Positions 1 through 5,248 of a stretch of 6,954 nt of DNA are shown here, in pieces (position 1 is the stretch's first letter; each line of letters opens with the position of its first letter). Both the position numbers and the translations under genes were made by a program. The notes under the pieces were generated by a model, which worked only from the letters and a program-made list of their open reading frames with translations, was not told the origin of the DNA and searched no databases. The DNA is from Clostridia bacterium (GTDB lineage: Bacteria > Bacillota > Peptococcia > Peptococcales > SKKY01), in the NCBI GenBank assembly GCA_007123515.1, contig SKKY01000049.1:1-6954 (forward strand), in the 5' to 3' direction.

Positions 1-620
1 AATTTATTGAGACCCATTATCCGGACCATGCCATTTTAGGTGAGGAAGGCTCCTCAAAAGAAACAACATCCGGCTATAAGTGGATCATTGACCCGCTTGA
101 CGGAACGGTCAATTATGCTCATGGGTTTCCGATTTTCTCTATTTCCATGGGTCTTGAAAAAGACGGAGATTTTGTGTTTGGAGCGATTTATGCGCCTAAA
201 TTGGATGAGCTTTTTTATGCTCAAAAAGGGCAGGGAGCTTTTTTAAATGATAAAAAAATAACCGTCAGCCAATGCCAGTCAGTAGAGGAAGCTCTTCTTG
301 GAACGGGCTTTGCCTATGTCAGAAGCGGAAAGTATGATAATCTGAAATACTTTAATCACTTTTATCCGATTAGTCGGGGAATCAGAAGACCCGGAAGCGC
401 TGCTTTTGATTTAGCTTGTTTGGCCGCCGGAAGACTTGATGGGTTTTGGGAGTTTAATCTAAAGCCCTGGGATGTGGCTGCTGGAATGGGAATTATTGAA
501 GAGGCCGGAGGATTGGTTATCGATTTATCATCAGAAGAAGCCGGCAGCTCGCTAATTGCCGGAAACCCGAGGATGGCAGAGTTGATGCACAAAGAATTAA
601 AAAAGGCCGGACTCGACTAA
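1..620 (+). CDS. Inositol monophosphatase family protein (5' end outside window)
   Basis: This is the C-terminal 205 residues of an inositol-1-monophosphatase/SuhB-type phosphatase, read in the frame starting at base 3 and ending at the TAA at 618-620. The family are Mg2+-dependent cytosolic enzymes that hydrolyse inositol monophosphate or related sugar phosphates. Visible signatures, numbered from the first complete codon, are GEEG at residues 13-16 (metal-binding Glu), the IDPLDGTVNY block at about 29-38 (metal-binding Asp30 and Asp33; the usual form is DPLDGTTNF), and WDVAAG near 156-161 with the third metal-binding Asp157, followed by an EEAGG stretch. Family members are about 260 residues, so roughly 55 N-terminal residues lie to the left of the window. 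An internal ATG at 147 would drop the first metal-binding motifs and is not the start. The family call is secure; the exact substrate is not determined by sequence. Confidence 0.95.
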   Translation, partial: FIETHYPDHAILGEEGSSKETTSGYKWIIDPLDGTVNYAHGFPIFSISMGLEKDGDFVFGAIYAPKLDELFYAQKGQGAFLNDKKITVSQCQSVEEALLGTGFAYVRSGKYDNLKYFNHFYPISRGIRRPGSAAFDLACLAAGRLDGFWEFNLKPWDVAAGMGIIEEAGGLVIDLSSEEAGSSLIAGNPRMAELMHKELKKAGLD

Positions 621-632
621 GAAAAAAATTGA

Positions 633-1526
633 CTAAAAGAGGATCGCTGCAATAAGGCTTAGAATCATCAGCAACCCAAAGTGTACATTGTTTTTAGCGA
701 TCTGACCCATAGCCGGAGCCATGGTCTGTGGTGTATGGTTTTTAGTAAAGATGAGTGCTGCTTTATTAATTTTAGCAGCGCTGATAAAGACGATGAGTGC
801 ATAAACAGGTAAAAAGGAAAGATAGACGAATAGGGGAATAAGCAGATAGGCTATCCAGGCAGTGATTTTTAAAAAAAGGATGGCTTTTTCTTTTCCCAGA
901 AGGATGGCCAGTGTCTTGCGTCCGCCTTGTGTGTCTTCATCAAGATCACGTATGTTATTAGCTGTCAGAAGAGAAGCGATTAACAGGGCAAAAGGTATGG
1001 ACACCAAAAAGATCGCCATATCATAATGGTCGGTCTGAATAAAATAGGAAATACCAATGATGACATGACCCATAAAGAATCCGGCAAACAATTCCCCGAA
1101 GGCAGTGGCTGAAATTGGATGTGGACCTGCAGAATAAAAGAAACCGACAAGAATAGAGGCAGCACCAATAAGGGCAATGACAAGCCCTGCCTGACTGACG
1201 ATAAAAAGACCGAGAAGTCCGGAGAAGGCAATGAAAGTCAGTGCCAGGATCATAATGGTATTTGGCTTAATTTCACCGGTTACCAGGGCCGTGGATTTTC
1301 CGACAGAGTCAGCCTGATCAATCCCCCGCTGGTAATCAAAATAATCATTAAACAAATTAGTAGACATTTGTATCAGTACTGATGCAAAAAGCATCGCAAA
1401 AAATAAAGGCAGATCAAAGACTGCCTTTTGGTAGTATGCGTATAAAGTTCCGAAGGTAACAGGAATGTATGATGCACTTAGCGTATGAAGTCTAAATACA
1501 GTGATCCAGCGCCTGTAATGATTCAT
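633..1526 (-). CDS. menA: UbiA-family prenyltransferase, probable 1,4-dihydroxy-2-naphthoate prenyltransferase
   Basis: This 297-residue polytopic membrane protein belongs to the UbiA superfamily. MenA transfers a polyprenyl chain to 1,4-dihydroxy-2-naphthoate to make demethylmenaquinone. The first Asp-rich motif is at residues 57-70 (N57, N60-D61, D64, then RG and D70), matching the MenA form NDYYDxxRGxD. The second is at 190-205 (NN, then R193-D194, D196, D198, R203-K204-T205). Between them, FFYSAGPHPI and FGELFAGFFMG at about 129-153 resemble MenA's YYxGGPxPI and GELxVxxFFG. The remainder is about eight hydrophobic helices. The ATG follows a GGGAGA site about 11 bases upstream that lies inside the end of degV; only three bases separate the degV stop from this start, so the two are probably co-transcribed and translationally coupled. 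No other men genes are in view, so another UbiA aromatic acceptor remains possible. Confidence 0.85.
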   Translation of the reverse strand: MNHYRRWITVFRLHTLSASYIPVTFGTLYAYYQKAVFDLPLFFAMLFASVLIQMSTNLFNDYFDYQRGIDQADSVGKSTALVTGEIKPNTIMILALTFIAFSGLLGLFIVSQAGLVIALIGAASILVGFFYSAGPHPISATAFGELFAGFFMGHVIIGISYFIQTDHYDMAIFLVSIPFALLIASLLTANNIRDLDEDTQGGRKTLAILLGKEKAILFLKITAWIAYLLIPLFVYLSFLPVYALIVFISAAKINKAALIFTKNHTPQTMAPAMGQIAKNNVHFGLLMILSLIAAILF

Positions 1527-1529
1527 AAT

Positions 1530-2381
1530 TTACAGATTCTCCCTTTTTGAATAGGTGATACCGATTAAGCCCGGACCTACATGAACTCCTAAAGCGGAGG
1601 TAATATCATAAAGAACTACATCCGGGTAATCTTTTTTAAAATCTTCATAAATTTCTTTAGCTTCATCGATAGCATTACCATGGAGTATGCTTAGATGAAC
1701 ATCCTTATTTTCAATGCTTTTTTTTGCAACATCAGCAATCGCTTTTAAAGACTTTTTACGGCCACGTACTTTTTCCACGGTATAGTAGACGCCTTCATCA
1801 TTAATGGAGATGATCGGTTTAACATTTAAGAGATCACCAAGACTTCCCTCGATTTTTCCGATTCGTCCGCCTTTACGCAGATATTCTAGTGTATTTACTA
1901 CAAAAAAGACTTCTGTTTCTTTTTTTAAATCTTTTATCTTATCCACAATCGCAGAAAACTCATATCCTTTATCACGCATCGCAGCCGCGGTCAGAACCAG
2001 CGAACCTAAACCCATAGAAATAGAATTAGAGTCGATCGCTTCCATTTCCATACCTAGCTCCTTCGCGTTGTCTTTTAGGCCGTTAACCATATCAAAAGTG
2101 GCACTAAGTCCTTTTGATATATGAATGGCCAGAACATGAGTACAACCTTCATTTTTAAGTCTTTCAAGTGTTTCCATGGCATCTCCGATGGCTGGCATTG
2201 AAGTCTTAGGCACTTCTTTTTTAATTAACGCATAAATATCATTGGTTTGCAGATCGATGCCATTATCACGATACGTATTGGTCGATGTTGAAATTTGCAA
2301 TGGAAGAACATTGATGTCATACCTCACCGTTTCTTCTTTTGGCAAGTTACATGCAGAATCTGTGATTAGTCCGATTTTCAC
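1530..2381 (-). CDS. DegV family fatty-acid-binding protein (FakB-like)
   Basis: This is a 283-residue soluble protein of the DegV/EDD-fold family. Characterised members (FakB) hold a fatty acid while the kinase FakA phosphorylates it, feeding exogenous fatty acids into phospholipid synthesis. The family marks are all present: an N-terminal beta strand ending in TDSACNLP (residues 7-14, the 'DS' motif), KTSMPAIGD at 59-67 (the TSQP-like loop), HISKGLSATF at 87-96, IDSNSISMGLG at 116-126, and LRKGGRIG at 168-175. Length matches the family (about 280). The start is GTG at 2379-2381, chosen because a perfect AAGGAGGT lies seven bases upstream and MKIGLITDS is the normal N-terminus. It follows the ywaF-like gene by 78 AT-rich bases and precedes menA by three. 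No fakA kinase is in the window, and which fatty acid is bound cannot be read from sequence. Confidence 0.93.
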   Translation of the reverse strand: MKIGLITDSACNLPKEETVRYDINVLPLQISTSTNTYRDNGIDLQTNDIYALIKKEVPKTSMPAIGDAMETLERLKNEGCTHVLAIHISKGLSATFDMVNGLKDNAKELGMEMEAIDSNSISMGLGSLVLTAAAMRDKGYEFSAIVDKIKDLKKETEVFFVVNTLEYLRKGGRIGKIEGSLGDLLNVKPIISINDEGVYYTVEKVRGRKKSLKAIADVAKKSIENKDVHLSILHGNAIDEAKEIYEDFKKDYPDVVLYDITSALGVHVGPGLIGITYSKRENL

Positions 2382-2388
2382 AGGGGCG

Positions 2389-2396
2389 ACCTCCTT
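2389..2396 (-). promoter_or_regulatory. Strong ribosome binding site fixing the GTG start of degV
   Basis: On the minus strand this reads AAGGAGGT, fully complementary to the 16S rRNA 3' end, seven bases before the GTG at 2381. There is no ATG at the expected N-terminus, so this site decides the start. Confidence 0.85.
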
Positions 2397-2408
2397 AGGT
2401 ATTTTTTT

Positions 2409-2428
2409 CTATTATTTCATAATAATAG
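2409..2428. repeat. AT-only inverted repeat upstream of degV
   Basis: CTATTATT and AATAATAG form a perfect 8-bp inverted repeat around a 4-base centre, within the 78-base AT-rich gap between the ywaF-like stop and the degV start. On the minus strand it is followed by seven A's rather than T's, so it is not an intrinsic terminator for the leftward operon. It could be an operator overlapping a weak TATTAT -10 element, a leader hairpin, or chance in AT-rich DNA. Confidence 0.4.
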
Positions 2429-2459
2429 GAAAGAATAAAGATAATATTAGAAAAATTAA

Positions 2460-3197
2460 TCAGACCCCGTATTTTCTGAGATCTTTTATCTTTTTAGCAA
2501 GCGGAAAAGGCAGATAACATAAAAAGATGGCAAACAGTCCGAGTGCCTGTAGTTGCAGGATGTATATGGGCCAGCGTTCTGAAAACAAATCTAAAATTGT
2601 GGGTTGTTCCGGAGGGCCCATCAGGTACAAATAATTGCTGCCGATTATCAGATTAACTACCAGAACAAATAAAAGATACAAGTTAGTATAGATAAAGGTT
2701 TTTCCAACTGATAAAATGGAGGGGTGGTATTGTTCCACAAAAGTCATCCACAGGCAGGCCAGAACAATCAGACTATGGGCAAAAAAGTACTGAAAGAAAA
2801 TAAAGTGCGGGAATGCATACCAAAGATCCGGAGTTACAATAGCCTGAGTGGTTCCGGCGATTCCCCAAAAAAACAACACTTCATATAATCTGTATTTTCT
2901 GGTGATCAGCATAATCGGACAAAGCACTACAGCCGCACTGCAAAGATGTAAGGGTAAAGAGCGATCGGCAGCCCAAATGCCATTGGCTATATACCAGGCT
3001 TGCAAAGCAACCTCTGCTAATAATAACAAGACAGCCATTGCGATTCTTATCTTGTTTCGAAAAGGATGATCCTGCAGCTTTTTGCGATATGTATATAAAA
3101 AAATGATCAGAAAAACCAGGATTCCAAGGATAATCCAATGAGAAGTTGAACCTGAGTTAAACACTTCAGCCGGCTGGGCAGAGAACCATGTAGTCAT
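2460..3197 (-). CDS. YwaF/TIGR02206-type integral membrane protein (TMEM164-related)
   Basis: This 245-residue protein is almost wholly hydrophobic with about six to seven transmembrane helices. It carries the signature of the YwaF (TIGR02206) family: LPLHLC at residues 81-86, then TRKYRLYEVLFFWGIAGTTQAIVTPD at about 99-124, FPHFIFFQYFFAHS at 129-142, NLIIGSNYLYL, and a late PEQPTILDL motif with a final WPxYI helix. The ATG at 3197 is chosen over an upstream in-frame ATG (which would add 32 residues) because GGAGG lies six bases before it and the upstream stretch overlaps the divergent promoter region. The family is thought to be related to eukaryotic TMEM164, reported as an acyltransferase using a Cys and a His; here Cys86 and His141 lie at a similar spacing. 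The bacterial function is unknown. It is the first gene of a leftward cluster with degV and menA. Confidence 0.87.
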   Translation of the reverse strand: MTTWFSAQPAEVFNSGSTSHWIILGILVFLIIFLYTYRKKLQDHPFRNKIRIAMAVLLLLAEVALQAWYIANGIWAADRSLPLHLCSAAVVLCPIMLITRKYRLYEVLFFWGIAGTTQAIVTPDLWYAFPHFIFFQYFFAHSLIVLACLWMTFVEQYHPSILSVGKTFIYTNLYLLFVLVVNLIIGSNYLYLMGPPEQPTILDLFSERWPIYILQLQALGLFAIFLCYLPFPLAKKIKDLRKYGV

Positions 3198-3203
3198 AAG
3201 AAA

Positions 3204-3208
3204 CCTCC
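3204..3208 (-). promoter_or_regulatory. Ribosome binding site deciding the ywaF-like start
   Basis: The minus strand reads GGAGG, six bases before the ATG at 3197. No comparable site precedes the upstream in-frame ATG at 3293, so the shorter protein is preferred. Confidence 0.75.
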
Positions 3209-3239
3209 AGTAAAAAGACTTACCCGGAAATGATGCCTT

Positions 3240-3245
3240 ATTATA
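3240..3245 (-). promoter_or_regulatory. Probable -10 element of the ywaF-degV-menA transcript
   Basis: The minus strand carries a perfect TATAAT, predicting a start near 3233 and a leader of about 35 bases to the ywaF-like ATG. The -35 is poor: a CTGACA lies 21 bases upstream, too far for a standard sigma-A promoter. The divergent gene at 3285 must have its own promoter in the same 87-base gap, but I could not identify a convincing one. Confidence 0.45.
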
Positions 3246-3270
3246 CATAGTACAACAAAAAGATTTTGTC

Positions 3271-3276
3271 AGGAGG
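3271..3276 (+). promoter_or_regulatory. Ribosome binding site deciding a TTG start
   Basis: AGGAGG is placed eight bases before the TTG at 3285. No ATG occurs at a suitable distance, so this site supports both the reality of the small gene and its non-ATG start. Confidence 0.75.
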
Positions 3277-3284
3277 AAAACGAA

Positions 3285-3482
3285 TTGAAGCAAGCCGTAA
3301 AAATGTTATTGGTTGCCTTATTTTTATTTACCTATATAAATTTTATTGAACGTTTTATTTGGGGGTATCTGCCTATTGGTTCATCATTTACTGTATTAAC
3401 GGGGAGCATAGTCGTCTTAGTTATTTCATTGATACTCTCGGTCATTACGGTTGAAAAAATTATTGAAATCATTCGCAGTTAA
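3285..3482 (+). CDS. Small two-helix membrane protein, unknown function
   Basis: This 65-residue protein starts at TTG behind a strong AGGAGG. It begins with a short basic end (MKQAVK), a first hydrophobic helix at about residues 7-21, a short segment with charged and aromatic residues (NFIERFIWGYLP), a second helix at about 36-55, and a charged tail (VEKIIEIIRS). The topology suggests a hairpin with both ends in the cytoplasm. I do not recognise the family. It diverges from the ywaF-like gene and sits upstream of the tRNA-Leu gene. No terminator follows directly; the palindrome at 3565-3586 could serve as one. The ribosome binding site, membrane-protein composition and lack of a competing reading frame support a real gene, but it is short. 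Confidence 0.65.
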   Translation: MKQAVKMLLVALFLFTYINFIERFIWGYLPIGSSFTVLTGSIVVLVISLILSVITVEKIIEIIRS

Positions 3483-3523
3483 CTATTTTTTGCTTGCGAT
3501 TTGATTATGATCCAGAGAATCTA

Positions 3524-3552
3524 TTTACATTTTTTATGAAAAATGCTATGAT
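3524..3552 (+). promoter_or_regulatory. Sigma-A promoter for tRNA-Leu
   Basis: TTTACA (3524-3529), a 17-base spacer and TATGAT (3547-3552) form a good housekeeping promoter. TG one base before the -10 gives an extended -10. The predicted start is near 3559, about 33 bases before the mature tRNA. Confidence 0.75.
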
Positions 3553-3564
3553 AAATGAGCTTGT

Positions 3565-3586
3565 AAATGGCTTTATAAAGCCATTT
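3565..3586. repeat. Perfect 22-base palindrome in the tRNA-Leu leader
   Basis: The left arm AAATGGCTT and right arm AAGCCATTT pair around TATA, and the whole 22 bases are self-complementary. On the plus strand it runs into a short T stretch (3584-3588), giving a weak terminator-like look. It lies downstream of the predicted tRNA start site (about 3559) and upstream of the mature tRNA, so it should form a hairpin in the precursor. It could be a weak terminator for the small gene at 3285, an operator just past the start site, or a processing element. Confidence 0.6.
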
Positions 3587-3591
3587 TTCAT

Positions 3592-3678
3592 GCCGAAGTG
3601 GCGGAACTGGCAGACGCACTGGACTCAAAATCCAGCGGGGTTAAACCCGTACCGGTTCGATTCCGGTCTTCGGCACCA
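3592..3678 (+). tRNA. tRNA-Leu (anticodon CAA)
   Basis: This 87-base gene folds as a type II tRNA. The acceptor stem GCCGAAG (3592-3598) pairs with CTTCGGC (3668-3674), followed by discriminator A at 3675, as required for leucine, and an encoded CCA at 3676-3678. The anticodon stem is CTGGA/TCCAG (3619-3623/3631-3635) with loop CTCAAAA; anticodon CAA at 3626-3628 reads TTG codons. A long variable arm built on GGGTT/AACCC follows. The T arm is ACCGG-TTCGATT-CCGGT. A promoter lies upstream and an intrinsic terminator follows six bases after CCA, so it is a single-gene tRNA unit. Confidence 0.97.
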
Positions 3679-3682
3679 ACTT

Positions 3683-3713
3683 AGGCACTGCACAAATATG
3701 CAGTGCCTTTTTT
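3683..3713 (+). terminator. Intrinsic terminator of tRNA-Leu
   Basis: AGGCACTGCA (3683-3692) pairs with TGCAGTGCCT (3699-3708) around a 6-base loop CAAATA, followed by a T run to 3713. This is a textbook rho-independent terminator. It ends only about ten bases before the ribosome binding site of the next gene. Confidence 0.92.
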
Positions 3714-3735
3714 CTAAAGCATAGGAGATGTGTTT

Positions 3736-3915
3736 ATGAATGATCATAAGGATGAAGACAAAGGGTATCCTAAGAATTTTGTACTTGGATTTTTTGGTGG
3801 TTACCTTTTCGGAATAATTATTGACAACGTTCCTCTGGGACTGGCTCTTGGTATAGCGATTTCAGTAGCTCTGCGGGGGCCAAGAGACAAAGGTGACCAT
3901 AAAGATGATCAGTGA
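3736..3915 (+). CDS. Small Gly-rich membrane protein, unknown function
   Basis: This 59-residue protein starts at the ATG at 3736, chosen because AGGAG (3723-3727) is eight bases upstream; a GTG at 3730 would sit too close to that site. Residues 1-14 are hydrophilic (DHKDEDKGYPK). Residues 15-49 form a hydrophobic hairpin rich in regularly spaced Gly (FFGGYLFGIII, then PLGLALGIAISVALRG), a glycine-zipper-like pattern seen in small bacterial membrane proteins. The tail is highly charged (PRDKGDHKDDQ). I do not recognise a named family. The terminator of tRNA-Leu ends just before its ribosome binding site, leaving no obvious room for a promoter, so expression may depend on read-through. Its stop faces the metallophosphoesterase stop, 19 bases away. 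Confidence 0.7.
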   Translation: MNDHKDEDKGYPKNFVLGFFGGYLFGIIIDNVPLGLALGIAISVALRGPRDKGDHKDDQ

Positions 3916-3934
3916 ATAATTAAGCAGCTCAGAC

Positions 3935-5092
3935 TTAAGCTTGTCCTTTAAAAACAACGTTAATTTTAACAATTTCACTCCGGTTTCCAATTCGGATCGG
4001 AGGTCCCCAGGTACCAAAACCAGAGGAGACAATCGTATAGAAACTGTCTTCCTTAAGACATCCCCAGTCAATTTTAAAGATCTTTCTAGTGACTAAGTGA
4101 AAAGGAAATAACTGCCCCTTGTGAGTGTGGCCGGAAACCTGCAGATCAACTCCGGCTTTTTTGTGACTCTCTAATTCAGTGGGTTGATGGTCAAGAATCA
4201 AGATCGGTTTATTGTGGTCAAGGTCTTTTGTCAGTTCATTGATATCCTTGCGCGGAGTACCGGTAAACTGTTCAAAAACAAGATCTTCTCTTCCTATCAG
4301 ATAAAAACTGTGGCTGATCAGCACACGTTGATCTCGTAACACAGTAACACCAACCTTTTCAAGCTCCTCTGCAATCCGGTCAGCATGTCCTCCGATATAT
4401 TCATGATTGCCGGTGGAGGCATAGACGCCATATTTTGCACGTAATTCCTTAAAAGGTTCAAGCAATTCATTATCAAGGACATAAAAAATATCATCATCAA
4501 CAATATCACCGGGCAAAAGGATAAGATCCGGGTTCAGATCGTTGATGCATTGCACCAGGTCGTTAACCCGGTTGGTACTGACTAAAGATCCCAAATGAAG
4601 GTCTGATGCGACGACAATCTTTACCTTTTCAATGCCACTCCCATACTTATGAATGGCTACCTTATACCTTGAAACTTTTGGATTTGTTGCGCTCCAAACA
4701 CCATAGCCAATCAGACCGATCATTAATCCAATAATGATACCGCCAGCGATAGGGCCATTTTCAAAAATAACAAGGGGTCCGCCAAGGAAACGGCTGATAA
4801 GATTAAGCAGATCCAGGATAACAAAAATAAAAAGAAAATAAACAGTAGCACCCATCCAATAGGCTCCGATCACTATCAGAAAATCGGCCCGCAATTTTGG
4901 CAGAAAGATTTTAAAAAGTCTTCCGAAAGTATAGGAAAAGACAAGGAAAAACAGAATAATCCAGAATATGAAAATCCCATCCGGGTAGAAATGAGAGAAA
5001 AAGGATTCCCAGATTCTCGATCCAATATAGTAGTTGATCCATACATAGAAAATAATGATAAGACTAAGGAAAAAATAAAATCGAGTTTTCAT
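3935..5092 (-). CDS. Membrane-anchored metallophosphoesterase (YkuE/YaeI type)
   Basis: This 385-residue protein has an N-terminal membrane region of about four helices (residues 5-23, 39-56, 71-99, 115-133) followed by a calcineurin-like phosphoesterase domain from about 155. The dinuclear metal site is complete: D164-x-H166 in VVASDLHLG, G195-D196-xx-D199 in LLPGDIVDD, G228-N229-H230-E231, H302 in LDHQP, and G321-H322-x-H324 in SGHTHKGQ. Relatives (YkuE, YaeI, and others with a similar N-terminal helical region) act at or near the membrane, and some are reported to hydrolyse UDP-diacylglucosamine-like or other phosphodiester substrates; the substrate here is not predictable. The ATG at 5092 is supported by AGGAG seven bases upstream. 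The gene diverges from the secreted protein at 5249. Confidence 0.92.
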   Translation of the reverse strand: MKTRFYFFLSLIIIFYVWINYYIGSRIWESFFSHFYPDGIFIFWIILFFLVFSYTFGRLFKIFLPKLRADFLIVIGAYWMGATVYFLFIFVILDLLNLISRFLGGPLVIFENGPIAGGIIIGLMIGLIGYGVWSATNPKVSRYKVAIHKYGSGIEKVKIVVASDLHLGSLVSTNRVNDLVQCINDLNPDLILLPGDIVDDDIFYVLDNELLEPFKELRAKYGVYASTGNHEYIGGHADRIAEELEKVGVTVLRDQRVLISHSFYLIGREDLVFEQFTGTPRKDINELTKDLDHNKPILILDHQPTELESHKKAGVDLQVSGHTHKGQLFPFHLVTRKIFKIDWGCLKEDSFYTIVSSGFGTWGPPIRIGNRSEIVKINVVFKGQA

Positions 5093-5124
5093 AAAAACGC
5101 TCCTGTCGCTTAATGTTCTAGCTT

Positions 5125-5133
5125 ACTATATCA
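5125..5133 (-). promoter_or_regulatory. Extended -10 promoter of the metallophosphoesterase gene
   Basis: The minus strand reads TGATATAGT, an extended -10 (TG-n-TATAGT), predicting a start near 5118 and a leader of about 26 bases. No good -35 is present. The element lies between TCTAGC (5117-5122) and GCTAGA (5151-5156), a 6-bp inverted repeat that could be incidental. Confidence 0.45.
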
Positions 5134-5181
5134 GAAAAAACATCTAATATGCTAGAGGCTTCGGTCGTTTAAAGTCTTCTG

Positions 5182-5211
5182 TTGCAAGGTATAAATAGGG
5201 AATGATATACA
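5182..5211 (+). promoter_or_regulatory. Probable sigma-A promoter of the secreted stalk-repeat protein
   Basis: TTGCAA (5182-5187), an 18-base spacer and TATACA (5206-5211), with TG one base before the -10, make an extended -10 promoter. The predicted start is near 5218, giving a leader of about 31 bases. A second TG-n-TATAGA at 5224-5232 lies too close to the ribosome binding site to be useful. Confidence 0.55.
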
Positions 5212-5248
5212 TCGATTTTTTTATGCTATAGAGGCGAGGAGGCGCATT

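Noticed and set aside
3198..3293. An N-terminal extension of the ywaF-like protein starting at 3293.
   Set aside because: It covers the divergent promoter region and the other gene's ribosome binding site, lacks its own binding site, and family proteins do not need it.
3494..3724. A 76-codon open frame spanning the tRNA-Leu gene.
   Set aside because: It is a shadow of the tRNA, its promoter and its terminator, and has no ribosome binding site.
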